Assembly: GCA_946480565.1 (NCBI GenBank)
Contig: CAMLKR010000035.1
Coordinates: 1 to 17,300, forward strand
Source: an uncultured Arenimonas sp.
GTDB lineage: Bacteria; Pseudomonadota; Gammaproteobacteria; Xanthomonadales; Xanthomonadaceae
DNA: 17,300 bases
Direction of reading: 5' to 3'
The stretch's first letter is position 1, and the number at the start of each line of letters is the position of its first letter. Below, piece after piece: positions 7,168-16,055 of this stretch. The notes under the pieces were generated by a model. It was given only the letters and a program-made list of their open reading frames with translations. It did not search any database and had not been told where the DNA came from. Position numbers and translations under genes: made by a program.

Positions 7168-7848
7168 ATGTCCCAGCTGGTCAACATCTTCCTGGAGCCG
7201 GCCAAGGTTTTCGCCGAGCTCCGCGACAAGCCCACCTTCCTGGTGCCGGCACTGATCGTGACGGTGCTCAGCGCGCTTTCGGCCTGCCTGTACTTCTTCC
7301 ACGTGGACCCGGAATGGTTCACCAATTACCAGCTGGCCGCGGCCGGCACCGAGATGAGCGCGGCCGAGATCGAGCAGGCCAAGCAGTTCATGCCCGGCGC
7401 CCGCACCCTGGGCTACATCTCCGCGGTGACCACGCCGATCATGCTGGCCATCATGTACTCCATCCTCGCGGCCTACTACATGCTGGCCGGCAAGGTCGGC
7501 GGGCACCCGGTCTCCTTCCGCCACGGACTGTCGCTGACGGCGTGGTCGGCGATGCCGATGGTCCTGGCCGCCGTGGTCTCCATCGCAGGCACCTACACCA
7601 GCAGCAACCAGGTGTCGTTCGAATCGGTGCAGATGCTCAACCTCGACCCACTGCTGGTGCAGCTGCCGATGGACCACGACTGGTCGCGCCTGGCCAAGAG
7701 CTTCAGCCTGCTCAGCCTCTGGGTCTGGTTCCTGGGCGCGCTGGGCTGGAAGACCTGGTTCCGCACCGGCTGGGGCACGGCCCTGTTCGTGGTGATGCTG
7801 CCCAACCTGGTGATCTACGGCGTCATGGCCCTGTTCGCCCTGTTCTGA
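7168..7848 (+). CDS. Yip1 family membrane protein
   Basis: 226 residues. The N-terminal LVNIFLEPAKVFAELRDKPTFLVPALIVTVL is the hallmark entry of bacterial Yip1-domain proteins (a P-x-x-V/A-F-x-E/R-L segment, then the first helix). Further hydrophobic helices fall near residues 87-110, 130-150, 180-195 and 203-225, giving about five membrane spans. AAGGA (7156-7160) lies 7 bases before the ATG. It is the first gene of a rightward set with the adaptor, ATPase and permease, 25 bases before the adaptor start. Bacterial Yip1 proteins have no established biochemical activity. The position suggests an accessory role in the efflux system or envelope, as inference. Confidence 0.82.
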   Translation: MSQLVNIFLEPAKVFAELRDKPTFLVPALIVTVLSALSACLYFFHVDPEWFTNYQLAAAGTEMSAAEIEQAKQFMPGARTLGYISAVTTPIMLAIMYSILAAYYMLAGKVGGHPVSFRHGLSLTAWSAMPMVLAAVVSIAGTYTSSNQVSFESVQMLNLDPLLVQLPMDHDWSRLAKSFSLLSLWVWFLGALGWKTWFRTGWGTALFVVMLPNLVIYGVMALFALF

Positions 7849-7873
7849 TCCCCCTACGCCTCCGGAATCGCGC

Positions 7874-9088
7874 ATGAAGCCCAACAAGAAGATCCTCGCC
7901 GGCCTGCTGGTGGTCGCCGTCATCGGCCTGCCGCTGCTGATCAAGGCGATGCGCGGCGAGTCCAGCAAGGAAGTGGACATCGTCGCCGTGGCCGAGCAGG
8001 AGATCCGGCCGACCATCCTCGCCTCCGGCGTGCTGGCCTACCTCAACGAGGTCAACCTGACCTCGGAGCTGGTGGCCAAGGTGCGCGACATCCTGGTCAA
8101 GGAGGGCGACACCGTCGCCCAGGGCCAGCTGCTGCTGACCCTGGATCCGGAGACCTACCGCAACGCGATCGAGCGCGAGGAGGCCAGCCGGCGCCAGAGC
8201 GCCATCAGCATCGACCGCCAGCGCCTGGCCCTGGCCCTGGCGGAAAAACGCCTGGCGCGCGGCGCCCAGCTGATCGAGCGCAAGATGATCGGCCAGAGCG
8301 AATTCGATGACCTGCGCAATGCCCGCGACCTCGCCAGGGTGGAGCTGCAGAGCAGCGAGGAAGCGCTGCGCCGCGCCGACGCCATCCTCGGCGAGGCCCG
8401 CGAGCAGCTGGGCAAGACCGACATCCGGGCGCCGATCGCCGGCACCATCGTCGACCTGCCGATCAAGGTCGGCGAGACCGCGATTCCCTCCACCAACGCC
8501 CTGGCCGGCGCCAGCCTGATGAAGATCGCCGACACTTCGGCGATCCAGGCCGAGCTGAAGGTGGACGAGGCCGACATCGCCCGCGTCACGGTCGGCCAGT
8601 CGGTGGACGTGTACGCCACCGCCTTCCCGGAAACCGCGCTCAAGGGCAAGGTGCAGCGCATTGCGCTGGCGCCAACGCTCGAGAACCAGGCCCGCACCTA
8701 CGAGGTGGTGGTGCTGATGGAGGCGCCGGAAGGCATCGCGCTGCGCTCGGGCATGAGCGCCCGCGCCGACATCTTCCTGGGCGATGGCGCCCGGCGCCTG
8801 GCGGTGCCGGTGGAGGCCGTTGGCACCGAGGAGAACGAGGAAAAGAAGACCGAACGTTACGTCTGGGTCGACCGCGACGGCAGCGCCCGTCGGGTGGTGG
8901 TCGAGGTCGGGCAGTCGGACGACCGCTGGGAAGAGATCACCGCGGGCCTGAAGGCGGGCGACCGCGTGATCACCGGTCCGGCCAAGCTGCTGCGCGGCCT
9001 GGTGGACGGTGACCGGGTCAGCGAGCGCAAGGTCGCCAAGGCCGACGCGGACGGCGGCAAGGACGCGGAAGGCGAGGCCGAGACCTGA
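7874..9088 (+). CDS. Efflux periplasmic adaptor subunit (MacA/HlyD family)
   Basis: 404 residues. An inner-membrane anchor ([17 protein letters not shown], residues 7-23) is followed by a biotinyl/lipoyl half ([26 protein letters not shown]), an alpha-hairpin coiled coil (about residues 95-185, rich in Arg, Glu and Ala), and the second lipoyl half ([18 protein letters not shown]). Beta-barrel and membrane-proximal domains follow ([54 protein letters not shown]). The last 25 or so residues are a charged Lys/Asp/Glu/Ala tail without family similarity. Such adaptors bridge an inner-membrane ABC transporter to a TolC-like outer-membrane channel. The stop TGA shares a base with the ATPase start (TGATG). 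The Shine-Dalgarno is weak. No TolC gene is in the window. Substrate unknown. Confidence 0.92.
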   Translation: MKPNKKILAGLLVVAVIGLPLLIKAMRGESSKEVDIVAVAEQEIRPTILASGVLAYLNEVNLTSELVAKVRDILVKEGDTVAQGQLLLTLDPETYRNAIEREEASRRQSAISIDRQRLALALAEKRLARGAQLIERKMIGQSEFDDLRNARDLARVELQSSEEALRRADAILGEAREQLGKTDIRAPIAGTIVDLPIKVGETAIPSTNALAGASLMKIADTSAIQAELKVDEADIARVTVGQSVDVYATAFPETALKGKVQRIALAPTLENQARTYEVVVLMEAPEGIALRSGMSARADIFLGDGARRLAVPVEAVGTEENEEKKTERYVWVDRDGSARRVVVEVGQSDDRWEEITAGLKAGDRVITGPAKLLRGLVDGDRVSERKVAKADADGGKDAEGEAET

Positions 9089-9789
9089 TGATCCGCCTCG
9101 CCGGCATCACCAAGCACTACCGGATGGGCGACGAGGAAGTGCGCGCCCTCGACGGCGTCGATCTGCACATCGGCCGGAATGAGTACGTGGCCCTGATCGG
9201 CCCTTCCGGCTCGGGCAAGTCCACGCTGATGAACCTGATCGGCTGCCTCGACACGCCGACCTCGGGCACCTATGTGCTCAACGGCCGCGATACCTCGGCG
9301 ATGGACGACAACGAACTGGCCAAGGTGCGCAACGAGGAGATCGGCTTCGTCTTCCAGAGCTTCCACCTGCTGCCGCGCCTGACCGTGCTCGACAACGTCG
9401 CCCAGCCGCTGGTCTACCGCGGTATCCCGCGCGCCGAACGGGTGCGCCTGGCGACGCGGTCGCTGGAGCAAGTCGGCCTGGGCAACCGCCTTTCCCATCG
9501 TCCCAACCAGCTCTCGGGCGGCCAGCGCCAGCGCGTGGCGGTGGCCCGCGCCCTGGTCGGCACGCCCTCGATCCTGCTGGCCGACGAACCCACCGGCAAT
9601 CTCGATTCGCGCACCTCGCTGGAGATCATGGCCCTGTTCGACGAACTGCACCGCAGCGGCCAGACCGTGGTGGTGGTGACCCACGAGCCCGACATCGCGG
9701 CGCACTGCCGCCGCACCCTGCGCGTCAGCGACGGGCGCATCGTCGAGGACACGATCAACCCCGAGCGCGAGCGGAGCGTGAGTCCATGA
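9088..9789 (+). CDS. ABC transporter ATP-binding protein (MacB/LolD type)
   Basis: 233 residues, a single nucleotide-binding domain with every motif intact: Walker [10 protein letters not shown] (residues 38-46, Lys44), Q-loop Gln90 in [13 protein letters not shown], signature LSGGQ (142-146), Walker B ILLADEP with catalytic Glu167, D-loop GNLDSRTS, and switch His199 in [22 protein letters not shown] and DEPTGNLDS are characteristic of the MacB/LolD/FtsE branch, which drives mechanotransmission rather than transmembrane import. It powers the permease whose ATG overlaps its stop (ATGA at 9786-9789), and follows the adaptor through a one-base overlap. It acts on the cytoplasmic face of the inner membrane. 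Confidence 0.96.
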   Translation: MIRLAGITKHYRMGDEEVRALDGVDLHIGRNEYVALIGPSGSGKSTLMNLIGCLDTPTSGTYVLNGRDTSAMDDNELAKVRNEEIGFVFQSFHLLPRLTVLDNVAQPLVYRGIPRAERVRLATRSLEQVGLGNRLSHRPNQLSGGQRQRVAVARALVGTPSILLADEPTGNLDSRTSLEIMALFDELHRSGQTVVVVTHEPDIAAHCRRTLRVSDGRIVEDTINPERERSVSP

Positions 9790-11006
9790 CCGCCTACCTC
9801 GAAGCCTTCCGCGCCGCCCTCACCAGCCTGCTCGCGCACCGCATGCGCAGCTTCCTGACCACGCTCGGCATCCTGATCGGCACCGCCTCGGTCATCGCCG
9901 TGGTGTCGCTGATCCAGGGCTTTTCCGCCTTCGTCACCGAGCAGTTCGCCGACATCGGCGGCAGCACGCTGACCCTGCAGGCGCACACGCCCTTCAACGA
10001 AGCGGTGCTCGGCCGCGAGAACTTCCTCACCTTCCAGGACGTCGAGGCGCTGCGGCATCGCGTGCCCGGCATCGGCAAGGTCGTGCCGACGATGGCGGTG
10101 CCGGTGCTGGGCATCTCCGTGCGCGGCCGCACCGCCGCCGCCCAGGTGCTGGCGACCTCGTCCGAGTTCACGGCGGTGCAGGGCCTGTATCCGGACCTGG
10201 GCCGCTTCCTGGTCGCCAGCGACGACCAGAGCCGGCGCAAGGTGGTGGTGATCGGCCCGAAGGTGCGCGAGGACCTGGAACTGCCGGAAGACCCGGTGGG
10301 CCAGTTCATCCGCATCGGCAGCGACTGGTTCAAGGTCGTGGGCGTGATGGAGAAACGCGGCGAGATCTTCGGCCTGAGCCAGGACAACTACGTCGTCATC
10401 CCCTTCGACGTGGGCCGGGCGATGACCGGCAGCAGCAACCGGCCGCGCATGTCGATCTCGTTCACCGCCAGCAACCTGGCCGACGTGGACGCGTTGCGTG
10501 AGCGGGTGAAGCGCGCGATCCGGCAGTCGCACAAGCTAAAGCCGGGCCAGGACGACGACTTCCGCATCCAGACCGCGGAATCTGCGCTCAAGAGCTTCGA
10601 GGAGCTGGCGGCGATGACGACCGCGGTGCTGGGCGGCATCGTGGGCATCTCGCTGCTGGTCGGCGGCATCGGCATCATGAACATCATGCTGGTGTCGGTG
10701 ACCGAGCGGACGCGCGAGATCGGCATCCTCAAGGCGCTCGGCGCGACCCGGCGCGACATCCTGGTGCAGTTCCTGGCCGAGGCCGGCCTGCTGGCCCTGC
10801 TCGGCGGCCTGATCGGCATCGTGCTGGGCTGGCTGACCGGCCTGGGCGTCGCCGCGCTGATCCCGAACTTCCCGCCCGCCTCGGTGCCGCTGTGGGTGGT
10901 GGTCGCCGCCGCGGGCTTCTCGGCCCTGGTCGGCGTGGTGTTCGGCATCATGCCCGCGTCCAAGGCGGCCGGTCTGGATCCGATCGAAGCGCTGCGCTAC
11001 GAATGA
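9786..11006 (+). CDS. MacB/FtsX-family ABC transporter permease
   Basis: 406 residues with the MacB topology. The first helix (about 25-45) follows the amphipathic [25 protein letters not shown] segment. A large periplasmic MacB_PCD domain (about 50-275) precedes three C-terminal helices (about 278-300, 330-355 and 365-388). The coupling region [19 protein letters not shown] and the terminal DPIEALRYE are family hallmarks. In E. coli MacB the ATPase and permease are fused in one chain; here they are separate genes with a 4-base overlap. With the adaptor it should form a tripartite-type efflux or lipoprotein/peptide export machine. The substrate cannot be read from sequence. Confidence 0.95.
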   Translation: MTAYLEAFRAALTSLLAHRMRSFLTTLGILIGTASVIAVVSLIQGFSAFVTEQFADIGGSTLTLQAHTPFNEAVLGRENFLTFQDVEALRHRVPGIGKVVPTMAVPVLGISVRGRTAAAQVLATSSEFTAVQGLYPDLGRFLVASDDQSRRKVVVIGPKVREDLELPEDPVGQFIRIGSDWFKVVGVMEKRGEIFGLSQDNYVVIPFDVGRAMTGSSNRPRMSISFTASNLADVDALRERVKRAIRQSHKLKPGQDDDFRIQTAESALKSFEELAAMTTAVLGGIVGISLLVGGIGIMNIMLVSVTERTREIGILKALGATRRDILVQFLAEAGLLALLGGLIGIVLGWLTGLGVAALIPNFPPASVPLWVVVAAAGFSALVGVVFGIMPASKAAGLDPIEALRYE

Positions 11007-11052
11007 GCCGTGCGGGGTCGGGGGGGCTTGACGCCCCAAACGTCAGGCTCAT
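11003..11052. terminator. Bidirectional terminator-like inverted repeat holding both stop codons
   Basis: ATGAGCC (11003-11009) and GGCTCAT (11046-11052) are perfect inverted repeats. The TGA of the permease lies in the left arm and the TGA of the opposing NYN gene lies in the right arm. Between them is an inner stem, GGGGC (11023-11027) with GCCCC (11033-11037). An alternative stem pairs GCTTGACG (11026-11033) with CGTCAGGC (11041-11048) with one wobble. No strong T tract follows in either direction. Confidence 0.5.
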
Positions 11053-11690
11053 CCGGCCCCGTAACTGACCTTGGTGCCTTCCACCTTGATCCTGCCGGCC
11101 TTGCCCAGCTGGTCGAGCAGGGCGGCCACCGCCTGGTCGTCCAGGGCCGGCTTGAACCAGCTGCGCACGCTGGCGCCGAGCGTCTTGAGCGTGCGCGGGC
11201 GGTTGGCCTTCATGTTGCCGAGGTTCTCCAGCACCACGGCCAGTCGCGGATCCGGCGGCGGCCGCCGCACGGCTTCGCGCGCCGCGGTGCGTTTCGGCAC
11301 GGACGGCACCTTCACCGGCGGCACCGCCTTGCCGGCATCGCCGATGGCCGCGCTGCGCCGGCAGGCGATGCCCTTGCCCGCGAGGTGCCTGATGAGCGGG
11401 TCGAAGCCGGTGTCGCGCGAGATGATGGTGAAGGTCGCGCCCGGATGCAGGGCCGACAGCCTTCCGATGTAGAAGGCGATATGGAAGTCGAGCGCGTTGC
11501 TGCCGTTGCCGGATACCTGGACGTACTTGGCGTCCGGCCCGAAGGCCTGCAGCGACTGCGCCAGCTCCAGCGTGATCTTGGTCTGGCTGGCCCCCAGGAA
11601 CACCCGGACCTGGTGCTGCCCGCCCTGCAGCGCAGCCAGCGACTTCGGCTGCACGTTCTCGAAATCCACCAGCACGAAATGCGGTTTCAT
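11049..11690 (-). CDS. NYN/PIN-like nuclease-fold protein
   Basis: 213 residues. The N-terminal half (about 1-118) is a PIN-like domain: FVLVDFENV at the start (Asp9, Glu11, Asn12), GSNALDFHIAFYIG in the middle (Asp68), and IISRDTGFDPLI (Asp93, Asp97), which together give the acidic cluster of metal-dependent NYN ribonucleases. A proline- and arginine-rich linker (about 120-148) leads to a small C-terminal domain (about 149-213) with helices and a final GRIKVEGTKVSYG strand pair, resembling a winged-helix-like fold. GGGGA lies 5 bases before the ATG. It probably acts on RNA in the cytoplasm; target unknown. It stands alone, converging on the efflux operon and divergent from the next gene. Confidence 0.8.
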   Translation of the reverse strand: MKPHFVLVDFENVQPKSLAALQGGQHQVRVFLGASQTKITLELAQSLQAFGPDAKYVQVSGNGSNALDFHIAFYIGRLSALHPGATFTIISRDTGFDPLIRHLAGKGIACRRSAAIGDAGKAVPPVKVPSVPKRTAAREAVRRPPPDPRLAVVLENLGNMKANRPRTLKTLGASVRSWFKPALDDQAVAALLDQLGKAGRIKVEGTKVSYGAG

Positions 11691-11770
11691 CGCCGTCCCC
11701 TTGCCCTGGCCGTGCCGCCCACCTTACCGTTTCGCCGTCGGCACGTCGCCGTCGTCCCCGGAGCCCCGCC

Positions 11771-12259
11771 ATGACCGCCCTGGACGCCGTGCCCTGGCCA
11801 CCTGCCCTTCGTTCGATGACCCTGGGATTCGCCTGCTCCGGTGCGCTGATCGCGCTGGTCGCGGCCGCCTTCTGGTCGCTGTGGGCGCTGCCCTTCGTCG
11901 CCGTCGGCGCGATCATGGCCCTGTCGGCCGGCAGCGTCTGGCGGCACATGGGCAGGCGCCCGATGCTGGCGGTGGAGCAGGGGCGCCTGCTGTGCCGGCT
12001 GGAGGCCTCGCGTCCGGGCAAGAGCGCGAAGCTGACCGACGAGGTGGGCTTCGGCATGGAGGACATCGCGTCCGTCGAACGCCAGGTTCACCCCTGGCCG
12101 GGGGCAGGCGGTGAGCGGCACTACTACCGGCTGCAGCTGGTGGACGGCAGCGTGCACAAGCTCGTACCCCGGCCGGCCGATCCGGCGACCCGCGCCGCGG
12201 CCGCCGCCTTCTTCGAACATCACTTCCGGGGACGCGTGCGCGAAACCCGGCTCGGCTGA
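11771..12259 (+). CDS. Small two-helix membrane protein of unknown function
   Basis: 162 residues, not recognised with confidence. Two adjacent hydrophobic helices (about 16-35 and 39-57) are joined by a short WSLW turn. A basic patch (RHMGRRP) and a soluble domain of about 100 residues follow, with alternating short strands (MLAVEQGRLLCRLE, HYYRLQLVDGSVHKLVP) and a final helix (RAAAAAFFEHHF). The shape, helical hairpin plus a beta-rich cytoplasmic domain, resembles bacterial PH-like or DUF2244-like membrane proteins, but the match is only architectural. GGAG is 8 bases before the ATG. The stop lies one base from the opposing reductase stop. Confidence 0.65.
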   Translation: MTALDAVPWPPALRSMTLGFACSGALIALVAAAFWSLWALPFVAVGAIMALSAGSVWRHMGRRPMLAVEQGRLLCRLEASRPGKSAKLTDEVGFGMEDIASVERQVHPWPGAGGERHYYRLQLVDGSVHKLVPRPADPATRAAAAAFFEHHFRGRVRETRLG

Positions 12260-12260
12260 G

Positions 12261-13283
12261 TCAGATCGCCGCGCGCGGCGGGCCGTTGGGTTCGAGCACG
12301 ATCTTTCCGTCCCGGGCGCCGCTGGCGGCGGCCGCCACCGCCTCCTTGACGTGGTCCAGGGAATAGGTGGCCTGCACCCGGGCCGACAGCCTGCCCTCGG
12401 CGATCAGGCCGCCGATCTCGGCGAACACCGCGCGCCGCTGCTCGGGCGCCGCCTTCTTGAACCACTGCGACAGCCAGAAGCCGCGCAGGGTGATGTCGCG
12501 GAAAACGAAATAACGCGGCGAGATCATGCAGCGCTCGCCGCTCATCGCGCCGTAGTTCACCAGGGTGCCGCCCTCGGCCAGGCAGCGCGCCAGGTTTTCT
12601 GTGGACACGCCGCCGACGCAGTCGATGCCGAGCCTTATCGGCACGTCGCCGACCTTCTCGCGCACCCGCTTGGGCAGGTCCTCGGCGTCCACCACCACGT
12701 GTTCGGCGCCGGCCGACATCACCGCCTCGATCGCGGAGGCGCGGCGCACCACGTTGATGGTGTTGATGCCGCGCAGTTTCGCCAGCTGCACCAGGTAGCC
12801 GCCGACCGCGGAGTTCGCCGCGTTCTGGATCACCCAGTCACCCGGCTGCAGGTCGACGAAGTCGCGCAGCATCAGCAGTGCCGTCGGCGGGTTCACGGTG
12901 AGCATCGAGACCTGCACGGGGTCGACGCCATCCGGCAGGGGCACCAGCGACTTCGCCGGCAGGTCCAGGTGGGTGGTCCATGTGCCGCAGCCGACCGGCA
13001 GCAACACCATCGTTCCCGGCGCCAGGCCCTCGACATCGCCAGCCACCTCAAGCACGCGGCCGACGCCCTCGTTGCCACCGACCGCGGGCAGCGGCGGCAG
13101 CAGGCCGTATTCGCCTGTGAGGGTGAGCACGTCGGAGGGATTGATCGGCGCGGCCAGCACCGCGACCCGCGCCACGCCGGCGGGCAGCGGCAGCGGCGGC
13201 AGTTCGAAGGCCTCCGCGGCGATGACGTCCTGCGGCACGGGGCCGCGCTGGTGGTAACGGGCACGCTTGGGCGTCTGGCTCAT
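12261..13283 (-). CDS. Enoyl thioester reductase, MECR/ETR-like zinc-free MDR family
   Basis: 340 residues of the medium-chain dehydrogenase/reductase superfamily. The blocks INPSDVLTLTGEYGLLPPLPAVGGNEGVG, TVNPPTALLML, GDWVIQNAANSAVG and INTINVVRR closely match mitochondrial 2-enoyl thioester reductases (MECR/Etr1p). These reduce trans-2-enoyl-ACP or enoyl-CoA with NADPH. Tyr59 in GEYG aligns with the catalytic Tyr of Etr1p. Arg180/Arg181 after the nucleotide-binding strand suit NADPH. The catalytic-zinc ligands of alcohol dehydrogenases are absent. Its start is 4 bases after the rlmJ stop, so the pair is co-transcribed. It may serve fatty-acid synthesis or be a general quinone/enoyl reductase; the first is favoured. 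Confidence 0.85.
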   Translation of the reverse strand: MSQTPKRARYHQRGPVPQDVIAAEAFELPPLPLPAGVARVAVLAAPINPSDVLTLTGEYGLLPPLPAVGGNEGVGRVLEVAGDVEGLAPGTMVLLPVGCGTWTTHLDLPAKSLVPLPDGVDPVQVSMLTVNPPTALLMLRDFVDLQPGDWVIQNAANSAVGGYLVQLAKLRGINTINVVRRASAIEAVMSAGAEHVVVDAEDLPKRVREKVGDVPIRLGIDCVGGVSTENLARCLAEGGTLVNYGAMSGERCMISPRYFVFRDITLRGFWLSQWFKKAAPEQRRAVFAEIGGLIAEGRLSARVQATYSLDHVKEAVAAAASGARDGKIVLEPNGPPRAAI

Positions 13284-13287
13284 GGTC

Positions 13288-14148
13288 TCAGGCCTTCTCT
13301 TGCTTCAACCAGGTGAGGCGCCAGGAGGCGCCGGGTTCGCCCATGGCCTGGGCGAGGGGTTTGAGCGCGGGCTCGATCGTTTTCTCGATCTGCCAGGGCG
13401 GGTTGAGCAGCAGCATGCCGCTGCCGTTCATGCGCAGCGGCGAATCGTCGGGCCGCACCAGCAGCTCGATGGCCAGGATCGATTTCGCCGGCAGGGTGGC
13501 GAGCTTGCGGAAGAAGGGGTGCAGGCTCGGCCGCTGCTTGATCGGGTACCAGACGGCGTAACAGCCCTGGGGAAAACGCGGCAGGGCGTCGGCCAGCGCG
13601 GCCAGGATCAGCGGGTACTCACCCTCCTGGGCCTCGTAGGGCGGGTCGATCAGCACCAGCCCGCGGGCGAAACGGGTGGCGCCGTCCCGGGGCGGCAGCA
13701 GGGCCTTGAGCGCCGCGTAACCGTCGCGCTGGTGCACGTGCACCTTCGGGTCGCCGGCCAGCACCGACTTCAGGGCCGCGGCCTCTTCGGGCTGGAGCTC
13801 GCAGGCGGCGGCGCGGTCGCTGTCGCGCAGGGCATGGGCGACCAGCAGGGGCGAGCCGGGATAGGAGTCGGGCGCCAGGCTGCGGGTCTCGGCGACCGAC
13901 TCGAGGTAGCGGGCGAGGGCGGTCGGCGTGCCCGCACCGGCGGCCGGCAGCCGCAGGAATCCGCCCCGGGCCTCGCCGGTGCGGCTGGCCTGGCTGCCGC
14001 CCAGGTCGTACTGCCCGCGCCCGGCGTGGCTGTCGAGCACGAAGAAGGGGCCGTCCTTGCGCTTGAGCGCATCGAGCAGGGCGACCAGGACCAGATGCTT
14101 GAGCACGTCGGCGTGGTTGCCGGCGTGGAATCCGTGGCGATAGTTCAT
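13288..14148 (-). CDS. rlmJ: 23S rRNA (adenine(2030)-N6)-methyltransferase RlmJ
   Basis: 286 residues, near the 280 of E. coli RlmJ (YhiR). The N-terminal signature MNYRHGFHAGNHADVLKH is diagnostic. FFVLDSHAGRGQYDL is the S-adenosylmethionine-binding motif I region, and DPPYE (Asp168 to Glu172) is the N6-adenine methyltransferase motif IV. The enzyme transfers a methyl group to N6 of A2030 in 23S rRNA in the cytoplasm. The C-terminal strand (GSGMLLLNPPW) is also conserved. No strong ribosome site is seen before the ATG at 14148. It is divergent from the DUF885 gene (86-base gap) and followed by the enoyl thioester reductase. Confidence 0.95.
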   Translation of the reverse strand: MNYRHGFHAGNHADVLKHLVLVALLDALKRKDGPFFVLDSHAGRGQYDLGGSQASRTGEARGGFLRLPAAGAGTPTALARYLESVAETRSLAPDSYPGSPLLVAHALRDSDRAAACELQPEEAAALKSVLAGDPKVHVHQRDGYAALKALLPPRDGATRFARGLVLIDPPYEAQEGEYPLILAALADALPRFPQGCYAVWYPIKQRPSLHPFFRKLATLPAKSILAIELLVRPDDSPLRMNGSGMLLLNPPWQIEKTIEPALKPLAQAMGEPGASWRLTWLKQEKA

Positions 14149-14201
14149 GCGCCCAGTCTATCGCTCATGGCCCGGGCCGGGGTGGCCTGGCGCCCGGGCT
14201 C

Positions 14202-14210
14202 TGGTATGTT
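14202..14210 (+). promoter_or_regulatory. Possible extended -10 promoter of the DUF885-GNAT unit
   Basis: TGGTATGTT (14202-14210) reads as an extended -10 element (TGn plus TATGTT) about 25 bases before the DUF885 start. No -35 box is evident, as is common for extended -10 promoters. The leader between 14149 and 14234 also has two copies of CCCGGGC, each within its own palindrome (14169-14178 and 14192-14199). Confidence 0.35.
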
Positions 14211-14234
14211 CCGCGGGTTCCCAGGAGATCCCGG

Positions 14235-16055
14235 ATGAAAACCCTGTTCCGATTCACCGGCTGGCTGCTGTTCGCGGTCCTGCTGGCCGCCACCGGCCTC
14301 GTGCTGCACACCCTGCATGCGCGCCCCCTGAGCATCGACTGGTTCTTCGAGCGGGTCTTCATCGAGTACGCCGTGGACGACCCGGAGATGCTCAGCTCGC
14401 TGCGCATGCTGCCGCCGTGGATGGACTGGTACAGCGACGACCTGACCGACCGATCCCTGGCCCGCGAGCGCGAGATGCAGGCCAAGCTGCGCGAAGACCT
14501 GGCCACCCTGCGCGAGTACGACCGAGCCGCGCTGGATCCCGGGCGCCAGCTGTCCTACGACATCCTGGAATATTTCCTGGCGATCCAGCAGGAGGGCGAG
14601 AATTTCTCGCTGCACAACTACCCGCTGAACCAGCTGTTCGGCATCCAGAGCAATTTCCCGACCTTCCTGGCCACCCAGCATTCGGTCGGTTCGACCGGCG
14701 ACGCGGAGAACTACATCGCCCGATTGACCAAGACGCCGGCGATGGTGGACCAGGTGATGGAAGGCCTGCACGCCCGCGAGAAGGCCGGCATCCTGCCGCC
14801 GACCTTCGTGGTGGAGAAGGTGCTGGCCGAGATGCGCGCCTTCACCGGCGCGCCGGCGAAGGAAAACATCCTGTACACCTCCTTCGTCGAGAAGCTCGAC
14901 AAGCTGCCGGCCGGCACCCTGGCCGAGGGCGAGCGCGAGTCGCTGCTGGGCCAGGTCGAGACCGCGATCACCGGCCAGGTCTACCCGGCCTACGGCCAGT
15001 TCATCGCCTATTACGACACCCTCCTGCCCAAGACCACCGGCAACCACGGCGTCTGGAACCTGCCCGACGGCGCCGCCTTCTACGCGTGGTCGGCGCGCCA
15101 GCACACCAGCACCGACATGACGCCGGCGCAGATCCACCAGCTGGGCCTGGACGAGGTCGCCCGCATCGAGGCCGAGATGAACGCCATCCTGGTCGCCGAG
15201 GGCCTGGAGGAGGGCAGTGTCGGCGAACGCGTGCAGGTGATCGCGCAGCGCCCCGACCAGCTCTATCCCGACACCGACGAAGGCCGCGCCGCGATCATCG
15301 CCGACTTCACGCGGATCATCGAAGAGATCGACGCGGGCCTGGACGACACCTTCAACGTGCGGCCCAAGCAGGGCGTGAAGGTCGAGCGCGTGCCCGAGTT
15401 CCGGGAAAAGACCGCGCCAGGCGCCTACTACAACCCGCCGGCCTTCGACGGGTCGCGGCCGGGCGTGTTCTACATCAATCTGCGCAACACGGCCGAGGTG
15501 GCGAAGTTCGGCATGCGCACCCTGGCCTACCACGAGGCCATCCCGGGCCACCACTTCCAGACCACGATCCAGCAGGAGCTGACAGGGGTCCCGACGTTCC
15601 GGAAGATCCTGCCGTTCACGGCGTTCTCGGAAGGCTGGGCGCTGTACACCGAGCGCCTGGCCTGGGAAATCGGTTTCCAGCAGCAGCCGCTGGACAACCT
15701 GGGCCGGCTGCAGGCCGAGATGTTCCGCGCCGTGCGCCTGGTGGTGGACACCGGCCTGCACGACAAACGCTGGACCCGCGAACAGGCGATCGCCTACATG
15801 ACCGAGAAGACCGGCATGCCGCAGACCGACGTGGTGGCCGAGATCGAACGTTACCTGGTGATGCCCGGCCAGGCCCTGGCCTACAAGGTCGGGATGAACC
15901 GGATCCTGGAGCTGCGCGAAAAGGCGAAAGCCTCGCTGGGTCCGAAGTTCGACCTCAAGGCCTTCCACGACCTGGTGCTGACCGGCGGCGACCTGCCGCT
16001 GGCGCTGCTCGAGCGCCGCGTCGATGCCTGGATCGGGGAGCAGGCGGGCAAGTGA
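14235..16055 (+). CDS. DUF885 family protein, zinc metallopeptidase-like, exported/membrane-anchored
   Basis: 606 residues, the usual DUF885 size. The N-terminus is a hydrophobic signal or anchor (FTGWLLFAVLLAATGLVLHTL, residues 8-28). The body is mostly helical. The putative zinc site is HEAIPGHH (His433, Glu434, His439), with a downstream glutamate in EGWALYTE (Glu466), reminiscent of gluzincin peptidases such as M32. A PGVFYINLRN strand and the C-terminal MPGQALAYKVG block are also family marks. AGGAGA (14223-14228) lies 6 bases before the ATG. DUF885 proteins are mostly uncharacterised; hydrolysis of a peptide or ester in the periplasm is the likely role. The last bases overlap the GNAT start (GTGA). 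Confidence 0.9.
   Translation: MKTLFRFTGWLLFAVLLAATGLVLHTLHARPLSIDWFFERVFIEYAVDDPEMLSSLRMLPPWMDWYSDDLTDRSLAREREMQAKLREDLATLREYDRAALDPGRQLSYDILEYFLAIQQEGENFSLHNYPLNQLFGIQSNFPTFLATQHSVGSTGDAENYIARLTKTPAMVDQVMEGLHAREKAGILPPTFVVEKVLAEMRAFTGAPAKENILYTSFVEKLDKLPAGTLAEGERESLLGQVETAITGQVYPAYGQFIAYYDTLLPKTTGNHGVWNLPDGAAFYAWSARQHTSTDMTPAQIHQLGLDEVARIEAEMNAILVAEGLEEGSVGERVQVIAQRPDQLYPDTDEGRAAIIADFTRIIEEIDAGLDDTFNVRPKQGVKVERVPEFREKTAPGAYYNPPAFDGSRPGVFYINLRNTAEVAKFGMRTLAYHEAIPGHHFQTTIQQELTGVPTFRKILPFTAFSEGWALYTERLAWEIGFQQQPLDNLGRLQAEMFRAVRLVVDTGLHDKRWTREQAIAYMTEKTGMPQTDVVAEIERYLVMPGQALAYKVGMNRILELREKAKASLGPKFDLKAFHDLVLTGGDLPLALLERRVDAWIGEQAGK

Noticed and set aside
7168..11690. Possible defence system (membrane protein, ABC genes and nuclease-fold protein close together)
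   Set aside because: The adaptor, ATPase and permease are a standard MacAB-like exporter, and the NYN gene is convergent, not in the same operon. No other defence components or mobile-element genes are present.
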